A stretch of 64,000 nucleotides of DNA from Harmonia axyridis (lineage: Eukaryota; Arthropoda; Insecta; Coleoptera; Coccinellidae), in the NCBI RefSeq assembly GCF_914767665.1, contig NC_059506.1, forward strand, positions 6,634,001 through 6,698,000, read 5' to 3'. Position 1 is the stretch's first letter, and every line of letters starts with the position of its first letter. The translations under genes were made by a program, and so were the position numbers. Of the stretch, positions 13,131 to 23,801 are shown one piece after another. The notes under the pieces were generated by a model. It was not told the DNA's origin. It ran no database searches and was given only the letters and a program-made list of their open reading frames with translations.

Positions 13131-13613
13131 GGGCAAAATGAAAATTATTGAAAAACGACCAGGCGTCCATGATTGTCGTAGGCGACATCAGTATTCCGTT
13201 TCTTTCTATTTCTGTATTTATATTTATCACCAGCGTCTACTCTCAATTTCAAAAGATCATTAAAAGTGGTACAGGGTGGACAAAATACAATAGTTTCGTG
13301 TGTGCTCATTAAATAACGCATAACATTCTTTATTAGTTAAATTAACAATATTATTAAAACTTTTCACGAAATTTATCCGGCAAAAAAGTGACTATACTTT
13401 TCTCCCGGATATATGTATAATCTTTACACTCACTTTTTTCCCGGGAAAAAAAGTAATTTCGAGAAAGTTATATTTTGTTACCTGTCAACAGAGATAGAAT
13501 GTCTAATTTTTTTCCCGTGCCAAATTTTTTTTTTTTTTCAGTCTGAACGTAGGGCGACGAAGCTTTTAAAACAATATTATGACCAAAAATACGATTCGAA
13601 CAATAGCTCTACC

Positions 13614-13651
13614 CTCAGAGTAGAAGTAAACAGTTTACTTCTTACTCTGAG
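13614..13651. mobile_element. 38-bp micro-element: two TIRs and an 8-bp TSD
   Basis: A near-perfect hairpin beginning CTCAGAGTAGAAGTAAAC and ending ..CTTACTCTGAG is flanked by an exact 8-bp direct repeat GCTCTACC (13606-13613 and 13652-13659). The terminal CTCAGAG equals that of the 762-bp THAP element at 20952-21713, which also has an 8-bp duplication. There is essentially no interior sequence. Confidence 0.7.
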
Positions 13652-14315
13652 GCTCTACCCTTTTTCATGCAGCTAGCCGGCATGCGGCAAGGGTAATAAA
13701 AATGTATTGCGGCCAAGAGAATTTCTTCCGATGCCTGCTCGACGACAGAAAGATGAATAAAGATTGAACAAGAAACGCACTAGAGACATCTGTTGTTCAC
13801 CATACCCAAAAATTAATACTCGTCTGAATTTTCAACATTGCACATAGGCAACCCATCATGTTGGGCCTCTTCCGGAGTGGCGCCCTCTAACGATATTGCC
13901 CAATTTCCTCCAATGATATTTGAACCGAAGTAACTAACTATCTTCTCCTTAAACAATGCTTGTAGCATTGTACTTGTTTATCACAAATACACGCCACTGG
14001 CGTTAATTCTTGTTACAGAGCAGAAAAAATATCAAAATATAGAAATCTTCTGACCACTCTATTTCAAATATTTTAGTTCTTCAAAATAACACCAATTTTT
14101 TCAGAGGGCTCCACTTTACGCACCAATTTTTAAAAGTAAAATTCGAAGTTAAACGTGAGTGCAACTTAATGGCGCTCAACATCAACAAAATCGATAAAAG
14201 CACTACACTGGCTTACTATCCTTTCCTTATACTATGGCCGAACTGAAGTTACAGGCATTTCAATCTGTCAGATTTCTTCCTTTCACCTACCCTCATTTGA
14301 TGTCGTGAAATCGAA

Positions 14316-14579
14316 ATTGACAATTCAAAATGATTGAGAACTTTACAAGGATTACAGTGATGATATTTTTTCTTCAACTTCATATCAAACATTTTCGAGT
14401 TGAATTCATTTTTCTACTCGATGGTAGCTATTACGCCCTCTATCAGTAGAGGTATGAACTTCAAAACAATTTTCAGTGTGTTTTCTTGTACACTTTAGTG
14501 GTAAAATTTTTTACCGCAAGTCTCTACGATGAGTGGATCCTGAGATATAGCCGCTTACCTCGCTTATTTGCCCACCCTG
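14316..14579 (+). repeat. CAGGGTG-type repeat end, copy 2
   Basis: Diverged direct copy of 1-264, again ending CCCACCCTG followed by TA. Only a single arm is seen. Confidence 0.75.
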
Positions 14580-14593
14580 TACATTTACAATCA

Positions 14594-14904
14594 AATATTA
14601 TCAGGCCCAATAATTTGAAATGTGTGTCAACTCAGTTCAGTGAATTTTATTCTTAAGTTTCATGGTTCTATGTCCCCATCCACCATTTTTAGACTCAATT
14701 TGAACGAATTGTCACCACTATGTTTAATTGAGTCACAATAGTCCTAATTATAGTGACTCAATTAAACTAGTGGTGACAATTCGTTCAAATTGAGTCTAAA
14801 AATGGCGGATGGGGACATAGAACCATGAAACTTAAGAATACAATTCACTGAACTGAACTGACCTGACACACGTCATAATCAAAATTATTGGCCTGATATT
14901 ATTT
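14594..14904. repeat. Palindromic element, ~150-bp arms
   Basis: The sequence from about 14594 to 14738 (landmarks ATCAGGCC, TCAGTTCAGTGAATT, CATGGTTCTATGTCCCC, AATTTGAACGAATTGTC) is repeated in reverse complement to about 14904, with a spacer of only about 10-15 bases around 14740-14755. Noncoding foldback MITE lying about 1 kb upstream of the RpSA promoter. Confidence 0.85.
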
Positions 14905-15059
14905 TATTTTATATGGAATAAATTTATTTAAATGAAGAATACTACAGTGACTAAATAAAATGGGCCTTACATTTTGAATAAATCCCAAAAATCAGGTAAA
15001 TGGAAAATGTAAAAAAAAAAGCCGCCATATTTAGGCTCTGCCAATCAAAAACGAGATCA

Positions 15060-15349
15060 CGCTTGTCAATTTTAAGAATATTAGTTAAGCTTCGTTAAGT
15101 CAACTGTAGGTAGCGCTATTAACAAATTAGGACTACAGCAACTTTTAACGTATTCGACTGGCTGCACCAGTGCGAATTAATTCGAATTTTTTCAGTGCTT
15201 AATGACATAATTAGCTCGAATTAATTCGAACTGGTGCAGCCAGTCGAATACGCTAAAAGTCGCTGTAGTCCTAATTTGTTAATAGGGCAACCTACAGTTG
15301 ACTTAGCGAAGCTTAACTAATATTCTCAAAATTGACAAAACAAAATCTA
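15060..15349. repeat. Palindromic element, ~130-bp arms
   Basis: Landmarks TTGTCAATTTT, AAGCTTCG, GTCAACTGTAGG, AATTAGGACTACAGC and GACTGGCTGCACCAG appear in the first half and again inverted in the second half, with a short centre near 15190-15205. Unrelated in sequence to the palindrome just upstream. Confidence 0.85.
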
Positions 15350-15900
15350 ACCAGTGCATTCACTGTTTTTTTAGACATCTTATATAGTCCATTATATATA
15401 AGTGAATCAATAATATATCAAAGATCACTACAATAGATATTATGATAAGGATTTTTGTATAATGCCATATTGTCATTAGATAATTAAAATCTATTCAGGC
15501 AATTGGATCATTTGATGTCACAACGCGCATTCACCATTAAAACTAAATTTATGTTATGGCGAATCCGCTTCAAGAAATTTTTAATGTTTAATTTTCAGAG
15601 ATATCTCTAGTAATTTTACATAAATAAATAATATATAAGGGTGGTATTTGTGAATAGTAATAAAATTAATTTGATAGGCATAAAAATTCCTCCAAAGATA
15701 TTTGGAAATATCGACATTGAAAATGAATTATTTCATCAAAATATTTAATTGAATATTGGGAGCTCCTATGATGTGTAATTCTCACAACATAATCATAAAA
15801 TTTATTAATTTGAAAATCCAAATATATCATATTCTTCCATCTTTTTTTGCTGAGACCATTTCTTCATAGAACACTCTTATGTTCTACAGCTAAATAGGAA

Positions 15901-15999
15901 TATAAAATTAGTTTGTCTATGGTAACAATCATCGAACTTCCTTTTCATTGCAGAAGTCAACATATTCGAAGTCGGAAAGTTTCCTGTGGCATTGTCAAC
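15901..15999 (+). promoter_or_regulatory. RpSA core promoter and noncoding first exon
   Basis: A TATA-like box TATAAAATTA lies at 15901. About 31-38 bases downstream is a pyrimidine-rich start (CTTCCTTTTC, 15937-15946), the TOP-like initiator typical of ribosomal protein genes. The presumed 5' untranslated exon ends at 15999 in front of GTGAGTAA. The exact start site is inferred. Confidence 0.6.
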
Positions 16000-17148
16000 G
16001 TGAGTAAACCTAATCTTGTCTTATTTTTATAATCTTTGGTAAAATAATTATTTTGTATTTTATTTTAAACACTTCCATATTTCAGTTAACGTTTTCAATT
16101 TTTATTTTTATCTTTCTATGAAATATTTCTGATCTTTGATACAATAGTCATCTTCCAGTTTTGTTTGTAATATCTCCAATACTCTATTGAACGTATTCTA
16201 CACCCCAAAATTAGCAACTGTGGTTAATGTTTTCTCCTTCAAAGCATTGTGATTTAAAAAATTTACCTTATGTTCAACTTCCGAGATATCTTATTCCCCA
16301 CTTAACCTCAACTTGAAAAGTTAGAACATTCTGTGTTTATCCTTTTATACACATAATTATTCACTTTTAACGAATACCTTAATGTTTTTTCAACACTATC
16401 TTGGTTTTTTTCACTATATGATTTTCAATCATTCCATTTGAAATTATTCCAAACAAAATAATTCTAAGAACGACCACGTGTATAACATTGATGTTTATTG
16501 TTATTTTCCATTCATTGCTTATAATATCTTCAATATTCTATTGAACCTTTTTGATATTTCCGTAACATCAAATTCCCTCATAAACTTTTACATCTAGAAA
16601 ATTTTGTCGTTTAGTATACCCATAATCAGTGTAAACTCTTCTTGAAGACCTTAATTTTTACTCATTATTTTTGATTTATAATAATTGCATTGAAAATTAT
16701 TCGATAAACCTAATCTACTGAACGAATTACTTCGTGTCTTAACGCCAATAATAGTTTATTAAACATTAACATAGATCCGTATAGGTCAATTGTCTTGATA
16801 TTTTCCATTTTTGCCTTTAATATCGTCATTTTAAATGTTGAAACGTTTTAAATTATTTTCTTCTTTCTATATCATTTGACAAATTCCTCAATATAACTCT
16901 GCTTGAGAAGTTTCAACATTTTGTGCTCCTAGTACACACATAATTGTACGCTATTCTTGAATACCCAATTCTGATTTTTAATTATCTCTGTTGGAATTAT
17001 TTGAAAATGTGAATCATTACATTAATGTTTCCTTTCTATTTTGGCTGTCCTAGGCCTCTCTGAGATTTCTCAGAAGCTCATAAGTTGTTATGTTATTGAA
17101 TAGGTAAATCAGGTTGTTGTAGGTATACTTGAAATTGTTCTTTTTCAG
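16000..17148 (+). other. RpSA intron 1
   Basis: Begins GTGAGT and ends TTTTTCAG. It is AT-rich, with no transposon or intronic RNA gene that I could support, in contrast to the other large introns in the window. Confidence 0.7.
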
Positions 17149-17178
17149 GTTTTCTTAAAGTGAAACAAAAACGTTAAG

Positions 17179-20100
17179 ATGTCTGGAAATTTAGATATTC
17201 TCGCCCTCAAAGAGGATGATGTTAAAAAGATGCTTGCTGCTGGTACCCACATCGGGGCCAACACCATGAATTTCCAAATGGAACAGTATGTCTTTAAAAG
17301 GCGTGCTGATGGATCTCAGATCATCAATTTGAGAAAAATTTGGGAGAAAATTCTGTTGGCAGCCCGTGCTATTGTTGCAATTGAAAACCCTGCAGATGTG
17401 TTCGTAATTTCTTCTCGTCCATATGGCCAGAGGGCAGTCTTGAAGTTCGCCAACCACACTGGTGCCACACCACTTGCTGGAAGGTTTACTCCTGGTAAGA
17501 ACAGATTAAATTTTAAATTGAATTTCAATTTGTTTAAGAAACCAACATGATGATCTCTTTGATTTAAGGAACCTATGATTTTATGTGATTTCAACCTTTA
17601 TCTGAAAATCAACTTTATTTAATATCATTTATTTTTGTTGAATGGCAATTGTTTACTTAGTGCTCTTTTTTCAGGTGCCTTCACCAATCAGATCCAAGCT
17701 GCTTTCCGTGAACCTCGTCTTTTGATCGTCACGGATCCAGCCCATGATCACCAGCCCATTACTGAGGCTTCTTATGTCAACATCCCTGTCATTGCCTTGT
17801 GCAACACTGACAGTCCTCTTAGGTTTGTCGATATCGCCATTCCCGGAAACAACAAGACTGTGCACAGCATTGGTCTTTTGTGGTGGCTGTTGGCACGTGA
17901 AGTGAGTACTGAATTTTTTTACTGAACTTGCATACGCAATAGGAAATTTCATTTTTAAATAGTTGAAGCCAGCAATGATGCGATATTCACATTTCATTTG
18001 ATCCTGGCTGAGTTCGTAGAATGGGATAAGTTCACGTTGATGGTATTGTAATTTGTTTAATTTTTCTTTGAATAATTCTTAGTTTTCTCATTATTTGAAA
18101 TATTGCTTGTCCTTAATTGATGGCATTGTAATTTGTGCAATTTTTCTTTGAATAATTCTCAGTTTTCTCATTATTTGAAATATTGCTTGTGCTTAATTAC
18201 TTCCGAGAGTTATTAACAAAACTGTCCCTAAGTTGTATATTCATGCAACTTTCTAAAAAATTTTTGGGACATGAGGACCTGTTTCGACACTTGCTACTAG
18301 TCTTAAATATGTTGCTGTGTGGATGCTGGATAAACATGTGGATTATTTATTTCCGGTTCACCACTCGGGTGCCAGATAAATATCTACCAATTAGCTATCA
18401 GATAATTTGAAAGAAGGAAGGTTTGACAACATCGCAGATATTCTCCAATGATTGAATAAACATAAAGGGTATGGTCCGTATATCGCCTGAATTTCAGAGC
18501 GGTTACTTGTGGTTTTCAATGTTTCAGGTAACCTGCTTTGTATTTACGGACTGTTTGATATTTGTCCTTGGTCAATCAAATTTTTCTTTGACCAAATTTT
18601 GGAGGTTATAAATGGTTGATCTCTTTTAATTTGTAAACAACTAAAAGTTCTTGATGGCTCTGAAAGGTATTTGTTTCATAATAAAAAAAATTAAGTTTTT
18701 GAGTGTTAGATGTCATAGAAAAAAAATAATCTGAAAAATGAAATGAAAACTGCCCAGCCAAGTAGGCGTGGTTACCGCCTACTAAAAAAAAGGGGGGGGG
18801 TTTTCTTCAGAAAACCCTTTACCTAAAATGAATATTTTTTGAGTTAATGAGGTAGCATTGTGACTTGCATAACTAAATTTGAGACTTCATTAATTTTAAT
18901 TAATTGCTAGTTGGGAGAAATCCATAGGACAATGAAATGCCCAATTACTAATATTTTTTTACTGTTCATTTAATGTCTTCTATAGTTATCGAAACTTCAA
19001 ATTTTAGATTTTTTGCGTGTTACTTCCCACAGTTCGAAATTGCCGGTTTTCCTCATTTGAAGTTCTTCCTCGATAACCCTTCGAATATTCATTTTAGGTA
19101 TAGGGTTTGCTTAAGTAACCTTCCTCTTTTTTTTACGTGAAATAATAAAAAATTAAGGTACTAATTTGATAATACATAATAATTTGAAAAATACCCAAGA
19201 TATGGCATATTGCTGGAATTGTCATCAAAAAAGTTATTTAATTTAATTTAATTATTAAAATTTTGATAGTTTCTCATAAAAGTCTAATAGGCCATCGCGG
19301 TGAATTACCCTGTTGTATCTGCAAGAAAATTGTCGGATTCTCCTTTATAAACACTATAAGATCCATGTTCATACAAAACGTTATACCTAAAATAGTTCAA
19401 CAAAGTATTGAAATACCTAACCGCTTGTCTTTCACGCTTTGAAATAAAGTGAACAATGACGTCGCCTGTCATGAGAGAAAGTAAGGTTATTTGCTGGATG
19501 AGAATATATTTGCCACCTGATTTAGGTGTTGAAATATCTAGAAATGTACCGGTCAGCATAACCTATCCGACACTTGTGAAACGCAATTTTTAGAGATCTG
19601 TTAGATGAGATGCATAGGCTATCTGGTATGTAAACAGAAGGTGGTGAAACAGGCCCTGAGATTGTTCTTTATGTTCTGTTGGACTTATCCTTACGCTGAA
19701 ATTATGAAATTGAAGTTTTTGAAAAATGAAATTCTCTATTGTGTTGAATTTTTTTGTGTACATTTCATAATGATGATACAAAACCGTTCCAAATTTCATG
19801 ATAAACCATGATTTAATAAAATTTTTCCAGCTGAGTCTGCTTGTCCATAGAATTAATTTTTATATATTTTGACTTGTATCTAATGGAGGTTTTTTCTGAT
19901 TATAGGTACTCAGACTTAGGGGAACCATCAAAAGAGACGTCGACTGGGAAGTTAAGGTTGACTTGTTCTTCTACAGAGAACCAGAAGAGACAGAGAAGGA
20001 TGAAGTTAAAGCACCAGCTGTTGCTAGGAACGGAGCTGTAGGAGGAATCGCTGAATATTCTGCTGAACCAGTAGAAGCTATCGATTACGAATACAAAGAC

Positions 20101-20250
20101 ACCACTGAACAGCCTCCTGTTACTCCCTCACCTGCCATTGTTCCCCCTGTTGCAAGCTCAGACTGGGCTAGCCAAGCACAAGAGGAATGGAGCGCTTCTG
20201 CTAGTCAACCAACCTCTAGCTGGGCCGCAGCTAGCAGCGAATGGCATTAA
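17179..20250 (+). CDS. RpSA: 40S ribosomal protein SA (laminin receptor homologue)
   Basis: Component of the small ribosomal subunit (uS2 family), needed for late 18S rRNA processing and 40S assembly. Coding exons are 17179-17494, 17675-17901 and 19906-20250; all borders are GT-AG and the phases agree (G|GT glycine across intron 2, phase 0 across intron 3). They give 295 residues, normal for the family. The N-terminus MSGNLDILALKEDDVKKMLA, the THIGANTMNFQMEQYV block, AREPRLLIVTDPAHDHQP-type core (here FREPRLLIVTDPAHDHQP) and EASYVNIPVIALCNTDSPL are diagnostic. The C-terminal tail is the expected acidic, Trp/Ala/Ser-rich extension ending SSEWH. The start is the first ATG after the acceptor at 17148. 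Polyadenylation signal AATAAA at 20285. The gene is intact, GC-richer than its surroundings and the best-supported gene in the window. Confidence 0.98.
18037..18196 (+). repeat. Tandem duplication, two 80-bp units, in RpSA intron 3
   Basis: Units 18037-18116 and 18117-18196 are nearly identical (TTGATGG.ATTGTAATTTG through TTGCTTGT.CTTAA), differing at a handful of positions. Probably a recent local duplication. Confidence 0.9.
19265..19570 (-). pseudogene. Unrecognised ORF fragment beside a foldback end
   Basis: Inside RpSA intron 3, on the opposite strand, 19559-19305 encodes 84 residues starting MLTGTFLDISTPKSGGKYIL and containing SKRERQAVRYFNTLLNYF. It looks protein-like rather than random, but I do not recognise the family. 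The frame runs into a terminal block (19265-19313) shared with the 1646-2218 foldback, so it is probably part of a mobile element rather than a host gene. Confidence 0.35.
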
Positions 20251-20284
20251 TTAATGCCATTCATTCAATTTCAATTCAATTTTT

Positions 20285-20290
20285 AATAAA
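20285..20290 (+). terminator. RpSA polyadenylation signal
   Basis: AATAAA 35 bases after the RpSA stop codon, the first such hexamer downstream; a usual position for a short 3' UTR. Confidence 0.75.
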
Positions 20291-20299
20291 TGATTGATT

Positions 20300-20943
20300 A
20301 TTTTCTTCATTATCATTTTTAGTCCCCTTATTTCATATAAATGAAAGCCTTCTTCCCTGTTTGTGTTAATAAAGAGTCTGCAGTCCACAATTCTGTAGAA
20401 TACCAAGGAAGGCCTGATATTTTTATGCAGAAAAATTCAGTATAAAACAGTATTGGAAATTTGCTCCTCTGTTGTCGCTCTTTTAAAATTTTACTAGAAC
20501 AAAAAAATTGCTCTGAATAAAGAAAAGCTTTTATAAAAATGCATGAATTAAGATTTTTAATTGGATCATATCAACAGTAAGATGGTGACCACAGTTGGCC
20601 ACAGAGATCTTGTGATTTAACATCTATAGACTTTTTTCTTATGGCCACATGAAAGATTAGGTCTATGCTAATACCCCATGATTGATTACATGCTACAAGT
20701 GTGCGAATTACTCATGGAAAGTTCTATGGTGCTGCTACCATTTGGCTGATATCGTTTTCCATTGTTGACGGCATTTTTCTTTGCAAGGAAAAAATAATTT
20801 CTCTCAAAATCTACTGTTTCAAATATTGAAATGAAACCTCTCATTAGAAATAGGAATATCCTTTAACATTGATTTCAATCATATTCGGGTAAATTACCAT
20901 TGATTTAATTTTTGTTTCCTGGCTTACTTATGAATGGATATAA
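20300..20943. other. Intergenic, nothing recognised
   Basis: Region downstream of RpSA. No gene, terminal repeat or RNA gene that I can support. Confidence 0.5.
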
Positions 20944-20951
20944 GTTGGAAC

Positions 20952-21713
20952 CTCAGAGGAAAGAAAAGATAGAGGTGCCTTATAGCATTTGTTGACATCG
21001 CTATAACATTTTTGTTTACAAACACTTATAATGTACTGCGTTGCCATTCTGAGGAAGAAGTAATCTTTTCTCCGTTCTGTGGCATAGATGTTTTGCGAAT
21101 ATTCTGAGGGTTTGGCAACACGGTTCTGTTGTTGTTATTGCACGTGGCAACTAGAGGTGCGTTAAGGGTTAACTGTTCATTTTAATTTCACGTTTGTAAT
21201 CGGCGTTATTTCATACAAGTTTGTGAATTTTAAGTTACATATTGTTAATTTTAATCATGGTAAATACTCGAAAAACATGTATAGTGTGTAAAACATCGGA
21301 AATGAAAACCTAACCTATCATAGGTAAGTTCACGTTTTGAGTCCATAGGCGTAGAATATATCTCGTCTATGGCGTAGTATTTGTGAGATATCGAAAACTT
21401 AATTGAATGCTACCATTTGTAGGTTTCCTTCAAATAGAGAACTTAGCAAAATATGGTGCCACGTATTAATATTGCAAATGAATAATTTGCCGAAGTATGC
21501 ATATGTTTGTTCCAAACATTTCATCACCGAAAATTTAATAAGAGGAGAACCATTGACTACGCCACTGAAATGTTTACCGCTTCTCTAGTTGTCAATTTTG
21601 CAGGTTTGTTGTTGTCCTATCTCACTTTATCATCATACTGATTACTGTTGCAATTGATTACAATACAACGCTATTTACTTCTAAGGGCACCTCTATCTTT
21701 TCTTTCCTCTGAG
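20952..21713 (+). mobile_element. 762-bp THAP-domain element (P-like, nonautonomous)
   Basis: Terminal inverted repeats of at least 28 bases (CTCAGAGGAAAGAAAAGATA..) are flanked by an exact 8-bp duplication GTTGGAAC (20944-20951 and 21714-21721). The interior encodes parts of a THAP zinc finger: MVNTRKTCIVCKTSE (from 21257; the C..C pair), then, after an interruption, RFPSNRELSKIWCHVL and YVCSKHF (21403-21588; the C..H pair). No catalytic domain is present, so it keeps only a DNA-binding-domain remnant. Confidence 0.85.
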
Positions 21714-21721
21714 GTTGGAAC

Positions 21722-22735
21722 CCTTATAAATACTTTGCCAAATGGTTGGTGATAGGATACAAAATTATTGAAAGATAATATAATAGAGTTTATGCGGTGA
21801 ACGTTTCAAATTAAGAAAATATTCATGTGTAAATGCTAATCTATGTTCTGTTATGAGCAGTGATTGTTCTGATTGACCGCTCATTTAGTATTCTGTGATT
21901 GAGCTCGTAAATTCGTACTCATCTATGAATGCAATCAATAAATGTCATTTATTTGTAAGAATTGAATTTATCTGTTTTCCCTATTATGGAAATGGTCTTT
22001 CGTTGATACGTGAAACCCTTGATTGATAAAACTCGCAATAAACCAGGGGGTAGATGGTTGCTTTACTTATCGATAAACCTACATTCAAATTGGAATATCT
22101 GATTCGGAACAAATATTGGTCCATTTCAATGAATGTGAATCCATCCGATTTTTTGCCCGTCCAACCGAATCATACTTACGGCTCAAAACTCTGTAAGTTT
22201 TTTTGATTTTTTTGAGAAATAGTAAAGGTGGGGATTTTATATGATATCAATTTAAGAGGCCAAAAAGAAGTTGTGAAACTGTTTCATGATAGACGATTGT
22301 CAAAATACATATTATGGATTTACACCATTTTTCTGTTAGGTTTTTTCGAATATGATTGAGTTTTGGCTATGCTCATCTTTCACAATAAATTACTGGCATT
22401 TTTGATTCATTTAATTTCTTGAGACCATAGAAAATCTTTATAGAATGTCGAATTCTTCTTACAAATTTTGGGAAGAAATGAAGAAATGTGTTGCTTGCAT
22501 ATATGCTCAATTCCGGATCAATTTTATTTTTCATGCTTTGAGGGATGACCCACCACAATTTATTTCATCAAGATAAAAATACATACAACTTTCATCACTT
22601 ATTTGAATGATTTTCTCATCGCAATTCCATAGAAAAATAATTTGGAACTGTTAAAAATAAATAATAAATGACAAGTTTGAGTCCAAGAAATGTTAGGGAC
22701 GCCAACATTGACGGAAAAGTTCTATTGTACATCAT
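21722..22735. other. Intergenic, nothing recognised
   Basis: AT-rich; the short - strand frame at 22373-22558 has no recognisable domain. No repeats identified. Confidence 0.5.
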
Positions 22736-22902
22736 CAGTGGCGACACCAGCTTTCAAAATCGGGGGGCCGGATATTTTTTGGGGGGGACGAAACAAAGCG
22801 AAATTATAGTTCTGATGCTAATCTTGTAATTATTTTAGCCTTGGTATGTCAAATTTTAAGGGGGCCCGGGCCCCCCTGCACTCCCTCCCTAGCGTCGCCA
22901 TG
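22736..22902. repeat. Short hAT-like MITE (tentative)
   Basis: CAGTGGCGACACCAG at the left and TAGCGTCGCCATG at the right are roughly inverted, with G-rich and C-rich subterminal tracts as in many hAT elements. No clean 8-bp duplication is visible. Confidence 0.4.
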
Positions 22903-23087
22903 TGTTTTTTTTCGAGACCATAATTCAATTATGAATCAATATGTTGCATGCCCCTCTGCTACATCGAAAGTTGGAGAACAATACCTGCCTATTGAAAAAA
23001 CTGAGTGACTTTGCTCCTTTGTTCATCTGGATACAGACATCATCCAAATTTTTTATCCTACTGCTCATTAACACGATCACTTACGAT

Positions 23088-23746
23088 CAGTGCTGCCAAC
23101 CCTCTGAGCTCAAATAAAGGTAGATAGAGGTTCGAAATTTAGGTAGATGTTGCCAAATTTAGGTAGATTATTTTTTCCTTTTTTTTAGGAGTTTTGAAAG
23201 AACTGAATCCATAGAATTATACTTTATTAATGATAAATATTGATGAATTAATAAAAAAATATAAGAATTTACATAATAAAAAAAATTGAAAAACAAAAAA
23301 ATATATTTATGTAATAATTTAAAATTAAAATTTAAATATATATAAAATGATGATAATTTTTCCCAATCACTCTTATAGGTCTGGTAATACTTTCTTTTCT
23401 TCGGTAATGGACCACGACTTGTTCCTTCGCCTCCACTTTCACTGGCACTCATATTTTCGATAAATTCAGCAAAAACTAACCTATACAAAACGACACCTTT
23501 TCTGTTTCGTCAAAATCGCAATATCCCGATTCAGCAATTCTACTAAAACAGCCTGCTTTGAAGGAAGTTGTTCTCTTTACTACTTGAACATGAACACGAA
23601 AGAATAAATAGTCTTTCAAATATTTCATCTAAACAGATGTGGATAATTTGCAAGAAAACGCTTGTTTTCCAAAACCTTTTATTATTGTAGGGTTTATTAT
23701 TGTAGGGTTTCCAAAACCTTTTATTTAGGTAGGGTTGGCAGCACTG
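23088..23746 (-). mobile_element. hAT element, 659 bp, with transposase N-terminus
   Basis: Termini CAGTGCTGCCAACCCT and AGGGTTGGCAGCACTG are exact inverses, flanked by the 8-bp duplication CTTACGAT (23080-23087 and 23747-23754). On the - strand, from about 23452, a short frame starts MSASESGGEGTSRGP and continues PKKRKYYQTYKSDWEK, resembling the N-terminus of hAT/ZMYM-type transposases, then degenerates into A/T-rich sequence. An internally deleted derivative. Confidence 0.9.
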
Positions 23747-23801
23747 CTTACGATTACTTACCCGAATTAGGGGATTAAAAGGGTCAGTTCAGGTACCTGA
23801 T

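Larger units (their letters stand above)
10794..13958. mobile_element. P-like element inserted in P-like copy 2
   Basis: Ends CATTGTTTAAGGAGAAGATA and its inverse, flanked by the 7-bp duplication CTTGTAG (10787-10793 and 13959-13965). Removing the insert restores continuity with copy 1 near 5590. The termini resemble those of the 5318-9469 family (CATAGTATAAGGA versus CATTGTTTAAGGA) and the subterminal regions again carry GCGCCCTCT. The interior holds a hAT transposase remnant (about 12.1-13.05 kb) and a 38-bp micro-element (13614-13651); I see no P transposase in it. Confidence 0.85.
9477..14236 (-). mobile_element. P-superfamily element copy 2, inverted, interrupted
   Basis: The right end, read inward from 14236, is identical in its first ~30 bases to the left end of copy 1. 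The next ~1.3 kb (13959-14236, then about 9778-10793) match copy 1 positions 5318 to about 6620. The match is interrupted by the insertion at 10794-13958. A 12-base copy of the terminal sequence CATAGTATAAGG lies at 9477-9488, but the region to 9778 does not match copy 1 and no flanking duplication is seen. The left boundary is therefore uncertain. Confidence 0.7.

Noticed and set aside
17960..18012. Possible C/D snoRNA (ATGATGC .. CTGA with AGCCAG/CTGGCT stem)
   Set aside because: Too short, and the D box overlaps the putative closing stem.
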